The translations under genes were made by a program, and so were the position numbers. From positions 1-47,601 of the IMG/VR virus record IMGVR_UViG_3300025313_000030: 47,601 bases of DNA; one strand, written 5' to 3'. Source of the stretch: a virus. Below are positions 7,292 to 15,390 of this stretch, piece by piece. The notes beneath the pieces are model-generated. The model worked only from the letters and a program-made list of their open reading frames with translations, was not told the origin of the DNA and ran no database searches. Every line of letters starts with the position of its first letter. The first letter of the stretch is position 1.

Positions 7292-9057
7292 AATTCCGCC
7301 GTAGTCTTGCCCTGCACCCTGTTCTGCTGCTGAAGCATATTGTTCATGTTACTGCCCTGATTTTCCGGCATACGCTGGTCGGTCATACCGACTTTGGGAC
7401 TGCCCCCACCTGGTTGGTATGGATTCATTCCCGGCTGCTGCATCGCGGGCATAACGCTCTGATACCAGTCGCCCATATTGGTAACGTTCAGATACCTTGC
7501 AAACTCTTTCGCAAGTTCAGGCACGTTCAAAACAGTGCCCTGCTGGGCCGCTATTTGAGCGGTGGGCAGGATGTAGCCCGTGACAAACTGAGACAGTTTC
7601 TGATACTTCACGTCCGGGTTCATTCTCATCATTGAGTACGGTTCAATATCGAAGGTATAATCGAAGAAGTCGCCTTCTTTAGCCGACTCCGAATACTCGA
7701 CCTGCAAATCGACGCCCATAACCCGCTTTATCAACGGCAGCACGATAAGCGGATCAGTCCACAAGAACCACGCAAGTTTCTTAATAATGCTCTTGGTCGT
7801 TTCGTACATCTGGTGAACCATATCGTCTATTTCGCGGGCCGCGTTAGCCTGGAGCATCTGCTCCTGGCCGAGCGTCTTAGCCATAACGGACTTGCCGCCG
7901 GTAATATCCATATTCGGGCCGGTCTTGGCGAATTCGGACAGTAAGAACCCCACGAACGGAAACGACTGCTCGTTGAACCCGCCAAACGTAAATTCCTTCA
8001 CGCTCTCAGGAGTAGCGACCCCTACCATGTCGCCGTGCCCGGCGTCCTTGAGCCTCTTAGCGTCCTCGTCGGCCCCAGTCTGATAGACTCCGATGGTCTT
8101 CTCCCGCATGCACTGGTCTCTCATCTTGCATATTATCTGATTGATAATCTTATTAAGGTCCAGCCAGGTATAAACGGGCGGAATTGGAATAATACTATCG
8201 GGAAAGTATCTATAGCCCAACACGTCAAACGGTCCGCCCTCCGGCCCGTCCCAATCGACGGTTCTCATAATCTTATCGCCCTGCCCGTCCGGCGGAATAG
8301 TAATTACCACGTCCTCCATGGGTATCCAAATATCCATCATCTCGACGGACGGGTACAATTCCCGAAACTCCATCAGCGCCGTCTCGTCCTTAGCGATCGT
8401 TTCGGGCCGGGTATCGTCGCCGTACAGCCGCAAATCGGGCTTGAGCCGGTCGAAGTTCTTATATAAGCCGGAATCCCTAATGTACCATAAAGGAAGCCTG
8501 TACTTGTGGCCCTCAAGCCGCATCTCCTGCCTGTTCCGGGCGGCTACGTCGCCGATGTAATCGTCGAAGTCGATAATATCAGAATAAGGCTGGCCAACGT
8601 CGTGCAGATGCCCCAGGATTTCCACCTGATGCGAATGCATTATACCCGTCTTAACAATGCCCATCCCGAACAAACTCTGTATTACCATCGGCCGCAGCGT
8701 ATTCTCGGCGAACTTTATCTCGTCGAACAGGTGCGCAAGAGCCAATTCGAGCGTCCTCGAAAAGGACGCTACGTTGGGATTGTTAAGACCCATCCTCGGC
8801 ATTATCATGGCGCGGGGGTTCTTAGAGACTAAGAAGGGCGCAATTATCTGAACGGCCCTGTCTATCAAGTTAAGCGGCTGGGGCGTCCGGGCGTCTTTGC
8901 GCCCGCCCTGATACCAGTCGTTCGCATAGTGGACGAGCATGCGCTTGCGGCAGTCGCGCATATCCCTGGTATAACTCTGCCAGGCCGAAACAGCCGCCTG
9001 AAGCCGCGCGGGAAACGGCCTTTTCTTATCCGGCTCGTCTATTCTATTCTTAACCAT
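7288..9057 (-). CDS. Portal protein
   Basis: 589 residues from ATG at 9057. Residues about 40-130 (LIDRAVQIIAPFLVSKNPRAMI...) and the long central part with DWDGPEGGPFDVLGYRYFPDS and PPVYTWLDLNKIINQIICKMRDQ resemble P22-type/podoviral portals: a wing of beta strands, then long stem and clip helices. The C-terminus is Gln/Asn/Met/Gly rich and probably disordered. The gene follows the large terminase and is separated from it only by a 70-bp heptamer array. No normal SD precedes the ATG. The frame stays open upstream into the array through TTG codons, so an N-terminal extension of repeats is possible. Confidence 0.8.
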   Translation of the reverse strand: MVKNRIDEPDKKRPFPARLQAAVSAWQSYTRDMRDCRKRMLVHYANDWYQGGRKDARTPQPLNLIDRAVQIIAPFLVSKNPRAMIMPRMGLNNPNVASFSRTLELALAHLFDEIKFAENTLRPMVIQSLFGMGIVKTGIMHSHQVEILGHLHDVGQPYSDIIDFDDYIGDVAARNRQEMRLEGHKYRLPLWYIRDSGLYKNFDRLKPDLRLYGDDTRPETIAKDETALMEFRELYPSVEMMDIWIPMEDVVITIPPDGQGDKIMRTVDWDGPEGGPFDVLGYRYFPDSIIPIPPVYTWLDLNKIINQIICKMRDQCMREKTIGVYQTGADEDAKRLKDAGHGDMVGVATPESVKEFTFGGFNEQSFPFVGFLLSEFAKTGPNMDITGGKSVMAKTLGQEQMLQANAAREIDDMVHQMYETTKSIIKKLAWFLWTDPLIVLPLIKRVMGVDLQVEYSESAKEGDFFDYTFDIEPYSMMRMNPDVKYQKLSQFVTGYILPTAQIAAQQGTVLNVPELAKEFARYLNVTNMGDWYQSVMPAMQQPGMNPYQPGGGSPKVGMTDQRMPENQGSNMNNMLQQQNRVQGKTTAEL

Positions 9058-9059
9058 AT

Positions 9060-9129
9060 CAAGACCCAAGACCCAAGACCCAAGACTCAAGACCCAAGAC
9101 TCAAGACCCAAGACTCAAGACTCAAGACT
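9060..9129. repeat. Ten-copy heptanucleotide tandem repeat between terminase and portal genes
   Basis: Ten uninterrupted copies of CAAGACY (plus strand) fill 9060-9129. The last base is C, C, C, T, C, T, C, T, T, T in order. The terminase stop (9132-9134) and the portal ATG (9057-9055) each lie 2 nt outside it, so the array is the whole spacer. It contains TTG codons on the minus strand that could act as starts for the portal frame. Confidence 0.95.
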
Positions 9130-9131
9130 CC

Positions 9132-11126
9132 CTATTTCTCTGCCAGCAGCCAGGGCTCGTCCGCAGTTTCCTTAACTTTTTCCGCCTGCCGCCACCGCCA
9201 GGCGAGACTCGCAACGTTCTGCTCGGCCTCTAAAACCAGCGCCTTGGGCTGGTAAGTCAGAGCCAATACGTACAAGCCGTCTGGAATGACCCTGTCGCCG
9301 TGCGCCAGCCTCGCGCCACTCGTATCGTCCATGGTCATTGTGCTGTTGATGTCCCCATTCTCGAAGAAAACGTAGTCTTCGTATTCCCTGAGCGTTTCCT
9401 CGTCGGGTACGATAAGAGCGGGGCGAAGGTTCTTTTTCAGGCCGTTGCCGAGCGCAGCCCTGAGACCTAAAAGCAGGTCATACTTAATCTCGCGGTTACT
9501 AAACCAGCCGCGCCGAGTCTTCTTCTTGCGCACTTCGGCCCGCTCGTCCCGCTCATGGTAGATAAACGTATAGTCCAACTGCACGATTCGGCTCTCGAAA
9601 GCCTGGCCTGGGCCCGTACCCTCCCAAATCAGGTACGGGCGCCCGGAAGAACCGCCTACCCAATGGCACAAGGCCACTACGTATTCGGCAAACTCTTCAG
9701 GAGCAATAAACGGACTAACGAATATGCCTACTAATTGCGACTCGTTAACGCTATAGACCTTAGCAACCGAATTCGACGCCCCCGTTCCCATCGCAACGTC
9801 GCAAGATACGACGTAGTTATATCTCTGAACAGGACGAAGGTCGGGCAACTCGCCCCACCAGGACAGTCTCCTCCGCCCGCCGTCGGGCAGGAACCGAATA
9901 TCGGACAGTCCGTACCGCTTGTGAGTCTCATAAACAACGTCCCCTAAATAGTCGGACTTCCGGGCGAATTGCTGACGCTGAAGTGAGATAACCTCCGGGT
10001 CGAAGAACATATCGCCCGCCCCTACGGGACTGCAATCGATATTCTGGGCCACGTCCCTTCTGTCCCGGCGGGCCACCTCCCTATCGTACCAGGGACTGCG
10101 AAGATTGCCCTTCCCGTCCGCAACCATTCCGAACTCGGCCTCTGGATACCGCAAGAACATCGAATTCTCCAAATCCGAATAGCGGCTAACCTCAGAATTA
10201 AAGGCAATCAGTGGAAACCGGCTCTTGTAATAGTCAACGTCCTTAATTGCCACCTTGTTCAGGTCGGGACTAAAGTATAGACCCGCGTTCTTCACCGGAT
10301 TAACGTGCCAGGGCAGCTTAACTACCTTCACCTTCCCGCCCGTGCACAACCTGGCAAACGGGTGGCCCCGCCCGTAAAAGTGCGTGCTGTTGTATATCAC
10401 GCAGTTGGTAGTATCGCTTAAAGTCTCCCGAATACTCTGAGCTATCTTAGGGTCTATGCGCCCAAACTCGTCTATCATTACCGACAGTCTCCTGTCCCCG
10501 GCCCCGAAACTCTCGTTCGTGCTCTCGCCGTCTATCACACTGCCATTGCCTAAATTAACTACGTGTAAATGCTGCTTCTCTATCCTGGGCCGCAGCCATA
10601 AAGGCAGCGTCGCTATCGTGTATAATATCTTGTAAAATAAGCACTTATGGTCGCCGAGTACCTTAGAACCCCTAATCTCAGTGGCCTTATCAACTAACTC
10701 CTCCTTCCGCGAACCCACCAGAAAACCGCTCTCGCCCGCTATTAAAAAGTACAGGGTGTAAAACTTGATAATAAGCTCAGTAGCGCCCTCGTCCCTGCTC
10801 TTCTCGAATAGTAAGTCCCGCCCACCGGCTATAGCACCCCTCAAGGCATCCACCGCCCCTATCTGCGCAGGCCTTAAAATGAACGGACTATTCCGCTCGA
10901 AAGGCGGCTTACGCGGATCGTAACCCCAAAATAAAGTGTCGAAAGCAATCTGCGGGTGCGCATAGCACATCTCCAGAAACGCCCGCCTTGCACCCGTATC
11001 AGAGCCTAAAACCCTGTGCAAATCGGCCCTAAATAGCAGGTTCGCGCTCTGCTCCCTCGGTATCTTCGACCAGAACTCCGCCGGAGTCTCGATTTTGGAT
11101 AGTGCTTCCAACTCTCTCCCTATCAT
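9132..11126 (-). CDS. terL: Terminase large subunit
   Basis: 664 residues. The ATPase part has the variant Walker A segment KSRDEGAT (residues 109-116) and Walker B LSVMIDE (214-220). The C-terminal nuclease half has the first acidic motif in YVVSCDVAMGTGAS, a later EGTGPGQ segment and a final HGDRVIPDGLYVLAL helix resembling the conserved HxDxxxAxxxA motif. It motors DNA into the prohead through the portal and cuts the concatemer. The start at 11126 overlaps the small-subunit gene by 98 nt. A later start is possible, but the first 60 residues look coding. Confidence 0.92.
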   Translation of the reverse strand: MIGRELEALSKIETPAEFWSKIPREQSANLLFRADLHRVLGSDTGARRAFLEMCYAHPQIAFDTLFWGYDPRKPPFERNSPFILRPAQIGAVDALRGAIAGGRDLLFEKSRDEGATELIIKFYTLYFLIAGESGFLVGSRKEELVDKATEIRGSKVLGDHKCLFYKILYTIATLPLWLRPRIEKQHLHVVNLGNGSVIDGESTNESFGAGDRRLSVMIDEFGRIDPKIAQSIRETLSDTTNCVIYNSTHFYGRGHPFARLCTGGKVKVVKLPWHVNPVKNAGLYFSPDLNKVAIKDVDYYKSRFPLIAFNSEVSRYSDLENSMFLRYPEAEFGMVADGKGNLRSPWYDREVARRDRRDVAQNIDCSPVGAGDMFFDPEVISLQRQQFARKSDYLGDVVYETHKRYGLSDIRFLPDGGRRRLSWWGELPDLRPVQRYNYVVSCDVAMGTGASNSVAKVYSVNESQLVGIFVSPFIAPEEFAEYVVALCHWVGGSSGRPYLIWEGTGPGQAFESRIVQLDYTFIYHERDERAEVRKKKTRRGWFSNREIKYDLLLGLRAALGNGLKKNLRPALIVPDEETLREYEDYVFFENGDINSTMTMDDTSGARLAHGDRVIPDGLYVLALTYQPKALVLEAEQNVASLAWRWRQAEKVKETADEPWLLAEK

Positions 11127-11667
11127 CCGCTATAATACTCAACTTGCCCGCCAACTTCCGTATCTCCTCAGCCTCTAACTCGCCCCGAACATCTAAATTC
11201 GCGCTTACACTCGTACTCTTAGTCTCAATAAACCGCGTGTTCTTAAACTGACCCTTACTCATATTTATCATTAAGAACATCAAAAGAGCCTCAGAAGGCT
11301 CACGAACCCGCGTCCAACTCTCCTCCCCTACCTGAACCCGCTTACCCTCAATAATCCTAAAACTACGCCTGCTCTCCACGTACTCGTAACCCACCGCGCT
11401 GCGCATCGCCTGAGCTACTAAAAACTTCACCGTGCTCTCCTGAGCATCCGCTATCGCCGCAGCAAACTCAGGATGTTCACGCAACCAGTTTGCTACCGTA
11501 GTCTCACTAACACCTAAAACGTAACCCAACTCGCTCCGAGTGAACCCGCAAGCAGTTAACTTCGCCGCTACACCAGGAAAATGAACCCTGTCATATAACG
11601 CCGAACTTCGATGAGCCCGCCGATTGTTTAACTTGCCATCTACCTGCAATATCTTGGGAAAATTCAC
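11029..11667 (-). CDS. terS: Terminase small subunit
   Basis: 212 residues. Residues about 38-72 form a helix-turn-helix of the terminase type (FTRSELGYVLGVSETTVANWLREHPEF), which would bind the packaging site. Helices for oligomer formation follow (PSEALLMFLMINMSKG). The C-terminal 60 residues are acidic and polar. The gene lies directly upstream of and overlapping the large subunit, as is standard. Recognition of the pac/cos site by this protein is inferred from the family. Confidence 0.82.
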   Translation of the reverse strand: MNFPKILQVDGKLNNRRAHRSSALYDRVHFPGVAAKLTACGFTRSELGYVLGVSETTVANWLREHPEFAAAIADAQESTVKFLVAQAMRSAVGYEYVESRRSFRIIEGKRVQVGEESWTRVREPSEALLMFLMINMSKGQFKNTRFIETKSTSVSANLDVRGELEAEEIRKLAGKLSIIADDRERVGSTIQNRDSGGVLVEDTEGAEREPAI

Positions 11668-11688
11668 CTTTGTGCTCCGTACTTCGCC

Positions 11689-12129
11689 TCAGACAGACCC
11701 TGCTAATTCCTCTTTGTGCTTCCAGGTTGGTACCCAGTAGCCCTCACCCTCAAGCTCAGAAATGCTATGTGTCTGCAAGTGCCTTAACAACGCCACCCCC
11801 GCCTTGCTGTGATTGCTCACATTCGTCGACCGACTATCATACCGACGACCTTCTACTGAAAAGTCCCCATCACCAGGCAAACTCACCCGATTAAACTCCC
11901 CCACGCCAAGCTGGTCCGCACGCTTGTACGACCCGTGGTTCAATACCATCGTACCACCCGAGGCCTCGTTGTTCCGACAATGACGACATCTACAGTCCTT
12001 AGGTGTAACATCCATCGATACTGTTACACCCTGTTTTGTTACGCCTTCCAGCGTTACACCCCTCCGCTCCCGATAACGCCGCATCCGTTCCTTACTTGCT
12101 GCCACCTGCCTTCCCTTGTCCTTGTACAT
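11689..12129 (-). CDS. Phage hypothetical protein with basic N-terminus and GVT repeats
   Basis: 146 residues starting MYKDKGRQ, followed by a basic helix (KERMRRYRERRG) and short imperfect repeats ending in GVT (residues about 24-40), then a CRCRHC cysteine cluster. Proteins with this MYKDK start and repeat are common next to terminase genes in phages of uncultured bacteria. The basic helix could bind DNA. SD AAGGGG lies 6 nt upstream. It is the first gene of the long minus-strand late block, next to the divergent control region. Confidence 0.6.
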   Translation of the reverse strand: MYKDKGRQVAASKERMRRYRERRGVTLEGVTKQGVTVSMDVTPKDCRCRHCRNNEASGGTMVLNHGSYKRADQLGVGEFNRVSLPGDGDFSVEGRRYDSRSTNVSNHSKAGVALLRHLQTHSISELEGEGYWVPTWKHKEELAGSV

Positions 12130-12336
12130 ACCTAACCCCTTATACCGTAAATTCTTATGTAAAATTTGTGCAAAAATCCGAACATGGGTTAAGGGTAACT
12201 CCTATTGCCCCTACCCACCCTCTGCACTCCACCTACACCCTGCCGTACCCTGCCTTTTAAGGCTGCCTGTACTAACTTAAAATGGGCAGGAGGCATGTCT
12301 TCGCTGGTATGAATGGAGGGCATAGCCCCCTCATCT

Positions 12337-12528
12337 CTATAGCTCCCTCAGCCTTGTAGTCCCTTCAGTGTAATGGCTGGTCTTACTCCCTCTGCTTTTT
12401 TTATGCGCTTGTGGCTCCTTATGGCTTGTTTTGCCTTGCTTTACACTTTCTATAACTAACCTGTTAGGTTTACTACTTTCGGGGTAGTCTCCAATATCTA
12501 CAGGTGCATTAGTCGTTGTTCTAACCAT
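12337..12528 (-). CDS. Possible 63-residue basic hypothetical protein
   Basis: ATG has a good SD (GGAG, 5 nt). The sequence is polar and basic (KTSHKEPQAHKKSRGSK) with no motif. It lies alone in the divergent control region upstream of the late block. Its composition is compatible with either a small DNA-binding protein or chance. Confidence 0.35.
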   Translation of the reverse strand: MVRTTTNAPVDIGDYPESSKPNRLVIESVKQGKTSHKEPQAHKKSRGSKTSHYTEGTTRLREL

Positions 12529-12940
12529 TTAGTCTCCGCGCTTATTTGGCTCCGCTATTTGTTTGCTCCGCGTTCGTGTTGCCTAACTTAATATTTCAAT
12601 GCAAGGATAATAGTCTGGAAGGGTTATTCTCTTTGTGCCGTTTTCGCTCATTCCTGCGAGTATATATCTTTGCCCTACCCATGGTTCCCTGCTGCTGCCT
12701 CGTCGGCTTAACGGCCGCAATCACCTATTATAAGGCAGGCAAGGCCCGTAAAGACTGTCAAGAACAGGCACGAGCCTGCCTGTCATCCACCACTTTACGC
12801 ACATCAAACCGCCGAGTCAAGTAGAAATAAAAAAAGATTTCACTCTGCCCAAATAGATTCTTCGCCCGCCATAAGTCTTTATAATACAACGGCTTACCCA
12901 TTCTCTGTTAAGTTATCTTGTTTCTTTGTTTGTTTTTTCC

Positions 12941-12969
12941 TTGACTATGCCGCGTGGTTAGTTTATGAT
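12941..12969 (+). promoter_or_regulatory. Sigma70-type early promoter
   Basis: TTGACT at 12941-12946, 17-bp spacer, TATGAT at 12964-12969. This is the best promoter match I found in the window. It faces the plus-strand block starting at 13088. Transcription would begin near 12976, immediately before the 10-bp inverted repeat of the leader. Confidence 0.75.
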
Positions 12970-12980
12970 AATATTATGAT

Positions 12981-13048
12981 GAACCTGAGAATTTCAAATG
13001 AAACACACTTAGCGGCCTCGCGGTTCGGCACATTCCCCTCTCAGGTTC
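12981..13048 (+). promoter_or_regulatory. Structured leader of the early operon
   Basis: GAACCTGAGA (12981-12990) pairs perfectly with TCTCAGGTTC (13039-13048). The 48-nt interior has further small stems (TTTC-AAAT-GAAA; GC-rich repeats near 13013-13030). It begins a few bases after the predicted start of transcription, so the RNA would fold as a closed multi-stem leader. A GC hairpin (13056-13066) and the SD of the first gene follow. Confidence 0.5.
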
Positions 13049-13087
13049 GTCGCCGGGCCCGGGGCCGCAATTTTAGGAGTATGTAAG

Positions 13088-13288
13088 ATGAAGGTATTAA
13101 ATCCGGCACGGAAAAGCCGCCGTGTACAGAAGGGCCTGCGCCCGGCAGTAAAAGAAACACGGAGTACGCTTGACAAATTGCTCGTGGTTTTGGGCGATCA
13201 TATCAAAGCGCGCGAGTTGGGCAGAGCAGGCTGGACTACGGCAAAAATCTACATGGAGCAAAACGGTCATTGGAGCTACGAAACTTAG
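13088..13288 (+). CDS. Small basic early protein
   Basis: 66 residues, first gene after the early promoter, SD TAGGAG 9 nt upstream. The N-terminal third is strongly basic (ARKSRRVQKGLRPAVK), followed by an amphipathic helix (TLDKLLVVLGDHIKARELG) and a Trp/Tyr-containing end. It could be a nucleic-acid-binding or host-takeover protein. No family recognised. Confidence 0.6.
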   Translation: MKVLNPARKSRRVQKGLRPAVKETRSTLDKLLVVLGDHIKARELGRAGWTTAKIYMEQNGHWSYET

Positions 13289-13318
13289 ACGGATCGTCAA
13301 CCGGCCCAGGAATGGGCC
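13287..13318 (+). promoter_or_regulatory. Repeated leader element with GC hairpin, copy 1
   Basis: An 18-nt motif beginning AGACGGATCG (13287-13304) runs into a perfect hairpin GGCCCA-GGAA-TGGGCC (13303-13318), then ATTTTAGGAG, the SD of the gene at 13337. A second copy occurs at 13557. The hairpin is nearly identical in form to the operon terminator but has only a short T run, so it could be an attenuator or a translation element. Confidence 0.55.
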
Positions 13319-13336
13319 ATTTTAGGAGTACGCAAG

Positions 13337-13498
13337 ATGAATACTTTAGACAATGTTCCGCACTTTCCTTGTACGTTCTGCAACGATTCGGGGGAAGCCT
13401 GCGACAAGTGTATGACTGTAGTAGAGCCTGTTAAGGTCTCACAGATAACAGCCGACTCTAATCCGGCTCTATGGGCCTTGCTACAGCCGCCGAAATGA
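13337..13498 (+). CDS. Small CxxC...CxxC zinc-finger-like protein
   Basis: 53 residues, with a good SD (TTTTAGGAG). Residues about 11-25 read CTFCNDSGEACDKC, a compact four-cysteine knuckle like a DnaJ-type zinc repeat. Hydrophobic residues (WALLQPPK) end it. It belongs to the run of short early genes. Function unknown. Confidence 0.6.
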   Translation: MNTLDNVPHFPCTFCNDSGEACDKCMTVVEPVKVSQITADSNPALWALLQPPK

Positions 13499-13556
13499 TA
13501 GCCCTTGCCCGGAGCTTGTGCGGAGCGGGCCGAGGGCGTGTGCTGTTAGAGCAAAT

Positions 13557-13586
13557 AGACGGATCGCAAACCGGGCAGGGACGCCC
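13557..13586 (+). promoter_or_regulatory. Repeated leader element with GC hairpin, copy 2
   Basis: AGACGGATCGCAAACCGG (13557-13574) matches copy 1 at 13287 with two differences. It is followed by hairpin GGGC/GCCC (13573-13586) and ATTTTAGGG before the gene at 13603. A larger stem (GCCCT...AGGGC, 13501-13538) lies just upstream in the same spacer. Confidence 0.55.
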
Positions 13587-13602
13587 ATTTTAGGGATGAT
13601 TT

Positions 13603-13788
13603 ATGACACAGAACTTCGCATATCGAAAAGGTTTTGCGGCCGGGTATAACAACCCGGAGAGCTTTGACCAAGAAAAGCTACTACAATCCAATAGCGAATT
13701 GGCACAAGGCGTCGCGGCGGGAATTCTACAACGAAACAAAGACAACCAAAACAACTGCGTCGAGTTTAGGGCGCATCCGAGAGGATGA
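13603..13788 (+). CDS. Small early hypothetical protein
   Basis: 61 residues, polar, with an aromatic start (MTQNFAYRKGFAAGY) and an alpha-helical middle (SNSELAQGVAAGILQRN). It follows leader element copy 2 and ends just before the next gene (4-nt gap). No recognised domain. Confidence 0.55.
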   Translation: MTQNFAYRKGFAAGYNNPESFDQEKLLQSNSELAQGVAAGILQRNKDNQNNCVEFRAHPRG

Positions 13789-13791
13789 ATT

Positions 13792-13974
13792 ATGACAGGC
13801 AAACAGAAAATTCAAAAGCTGTTCGTGTTGGCAAAACAGTATGACGTAGTTATCGACAAACTAGCCGACGATGAATGGAACGACTTGGATGTGGTTGCTT
13901 TCAATGCCTACTTAACAGATAATTGGCAAGCCGTTGAAAACTGTTTGAGGAGACTATCTAATGCAACTGTATGA
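13792..13974 (+). CDS. Small acidic early protein
   Basis: 60 residues. Helical, acidic middle (VVIDKLADDEWNDLDVVAFNAYLTDNW). SD-like GAGAGGA lies upstream. Its last 14 nt overlap the start of the ATPase gene, so the two are probably translated together and this could be an accessory to it. No family recognised. Confidence 0.55.
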   Translation: MTGKQKIQKLFVLAKQYDVVIDKLADDEWNDLDVVAFNAYLTDNWQAVENCLRRLSNATV

Positions 13975-14614
13975 AAAGTACAGACCGGTTCGGTTTGAAG
14001 ACGTGCTTGGCCAGGGCAAGGCCGTGAAAGCAATAGAAAAGGTGCTGAAAACCGGCTGGGGAGGCCGAGCCTGGTTCATTAGTGGGGCGTCGGGTACAGG
14101 TAAAAGTTCGCTTGCCCGGATTATCGCCAGAATAGGTGCGGACGACTGGTTCATTCAGCAGTATGATAGTGCGGACGCACTAACGACGACGGAGCTCGAC
14201 AGCCTGGAGCGTACAATGCAACTATATGGCGGCGGGAAGGGGGGCCGATGCTTTATTATCGAAGAGGCGCACGGGCTTCGCCGGGCCGCTATGAGACGGC
14301 TACTCGGAATCTTGGAACGCATACCCAAACATTGCGTTTTCATCTTTACAACCACACGGGAAAATCAGCTTGTGATGTTCGAGGACAAAACCGACGCCGC
14401 GCCTTTGACAAGCAGGTGCATCGAAATTGCCTTAACGACTCAGGGCCTCGCCAAGATATTCGCCGCCCACGTTAAACGGATCGCTGGGCTTGAGAACCTG
14501 GACGGCAAACCGGATCAGGCATATTATCGGCTTGCTCAGGACTGTAAGAACAACTGTAGAGCTATGTTGCAGGCGGTAGAAACAGGAACGATGACTTTAG
14601 GAGATAAACTATGA
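13961..14614 (+). CDS. AAA+ ATPase, clamp-loader (DNA polymerase III gamma/tau or RFC small subunit)-like
   Basis: 217 residues beginning LYEKYRPVRFEDVLGQ, the classic clamp-loader N-terminus (box II). Walker A is GASGTGKSS (42-50), Walker B CFIIEEAH (97-104), and a sensor-1-like FTTTREN and an SRC(I/E) arginine-finger-type segment (TSRCIEI) follow. It lacks the oligomerisation domain of full DnaX (about 370 residues or more), so it is a short single-ATPase form. It may load the host clamp at phage forks. It is the longest gene in the early block. The next gene starts within its stop codon (ATGA). Confidence 0.85.
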   Translation: MQLYEKYRPVRFEDVLGQGKAVKAIEKVLKTGWGGRAWFISGASGTGKSSLARIIARIGADDWFIQQYDSADALTTTELDSLERTMQLYGGGKGGRCFIIEEAHGLRRAAMRRLLGILERIPKHCVFIFTTTRENQLVMFEDKTDAAPLTSRCIEIALTTQGLAKIFAAHVKRIAGLENLDGKPDQAYYRLAQDCKNNCRAMLQAVETGTMTLGDKL

Positions 14615-14814
14615 GCGCGAATAGCGGACAAAACTGCCGACATCGAGAGAGCCACATCAACGGACCACCGCCCGGCGTGTGGGGCGACCTAAGCGGCGTG
14701 TGGGGCGGCGTGTGGGGCGACCTAAGCGACGTGCGGGGCGACCTAAGTGATTGTGATATAACGCCTGATGACCGCAAAAATGGTATAAATGTTCTTGATC
14801 TCATCTGTGAATAG
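14611..14814 (+). CDS. Small repeat protein (GVWGDLS-type)
   Basis: 67 residues. Residues 22-47 are a short tandem repeat of the form GVWGDLS / GVWG / GVWGDLSDVRGDLSD, encoded by near-identical DNA units. It overlaps the ATPase stop by 4 nt (ATGA). Similar GxxGDLSDVxG repeats occur in many short phage proteins and probably form a small beta structure. Function is unknown. Confidence 0.55.
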   Translation: MSANSGQNCRHRESHINGPPPGVWGDLSGVWGGVWGDLSDVRGDLSDCDITPDDRKNGINVLDLICE

Positions 14815-14959
14815 GCCTGTCAAAGCCGCCCCGCCCGGCTTGCCGCCCTATGCTGCGTAACGACGGTGATTAAGCCCGTCTCGGACAGCAGTAACGGCAG
14901 GCCGGATATTATGACTAACCGCCGGGGCTTGCAGCCCTGGCCTGTAGGAGTAAAAATCT
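14815..14959 (+). promoter_or_regulatory. Structured intergenic leader
   Basis: 145 bp without a gene, GC-rich. CAGGCC and GGCCTG flank an inner perfect hairpin GGGCT-TGC-AGCCC, and the GGCCTG arm runs directly into the SD (TGTAGGAG) of the gene at 14960. The layout repeats the hairpin-then-SD pattern seen before other early genes. Confidence 0.4.
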
Positions 14960-15151
14960 ATGATTATACAATGTCCGAAATGTGGCTGCATATTCGAGCC
15001 TGAGACACTTGCCGATACCGGGCTTTGCCCAATATGTTCGTATGACTTCACGTCATTTGATATTGTGCTCCAGTGGTTCGACACCCGGAATAATATAACA
15101 CCCGAGCAACGCACTGAGTTAGTACATCTTCTCGATAGGGCTGGGTTTTAA
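14960..15151 (+). CDS. Small zinc-ribbon protein
   Basis: 63 residues. MIIQCPKCGCIFEP followed by LCPICSYDF gives a textbook two-pair zinc ribbon in the first 30 residues. The rest is a helical tail. SD GTAGGAG is 9 nt upstream. Such proteins may bind nucleic acid or host polymerase. No specific function. Confidence 0.65.
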   Translation: MIIQCPKCGCIFEPETLADTGLCPICSYDFTSFDIVLQWFDTRNNITPEQRTELVHLLDRAGF

Positions 15152-15171
15152 GGGTAGTAGGAGTATTGAAA

Positions 15172-15369
15172 ATGAGGAAAGTTATAGCCACAACATATTG
15201 TGGCGGCAAGCAGTTGCAATGCCATGTATTCAACACATATCCCGAGGCTTTGACGTGGGTTCGCGCCGCCACCGGCGTTAAAAGGGCGGTATGCCTCAAG
15301 GATAATACGGCTACCGCCGCCCATGAACCGCACCAATCGCCGGCGTGGACTATTGAGCCAACTTCCTGA
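15172..15369 (+). CDS. Small hypothetical protein, last gene of the early block
   Basis: 65 residues from ATG at 15172, chosen over the TTG at 15166 because GTAGGAG is 8 nt before it. It starts with a beta strand (RKVIATTYCGGKQLQCHVF), then a helix. It ends about 20 nt before the terminator. No family recognised. Confidence 0.55.
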   Translation: MRKVIATTYCGGKQLQCHVFNTYPEALTWVRAATGVKRAVCLKDNTATAAHEPHQSPAWTIEPTS

Positions 15370-15390
15370 AAGTAAGGGATTGTCTGCCTG

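Larger units (their letters stand above)
12130..13087. other. Divergent intergenic control region
   Basis: About 950 bp separate the minus-strand late block from the plus-strand early block. It holds the strong plus promoter at 12941-12969, the leader inverted repeat at 12981-13048, one possible small minus gene (12337-12528), and a perfect small hairpin CAGGC-ACGA-GCCTG near 12764-12777. A candidate minus promoter (a TATAAT at 12727-12732 on the minus strand) has a TTGACA 23 nt away, too far for normal spacing. No repressor or long coding frame is seen. Confidence 0.6.

Noticed and set aside
9060-9129. CRISPR array
   Set aside because: Seven-base tandem units without spacers; simple tandem repeat. 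No CRISPR array was seen anywhere.
12727-12761. Strong minus-strand promoter (TTGACA plus TATAAT)
   Set aside because: The two boxes are 23 bp apart, well outside the 16-18 bp range.
12546-12824. Plus-strand 92-codon frame in the divergent region
   Set aside because: It starts with TTG without SD, is hydrophobic in a chance-like way, and contains a hairpin; no protein-like features.
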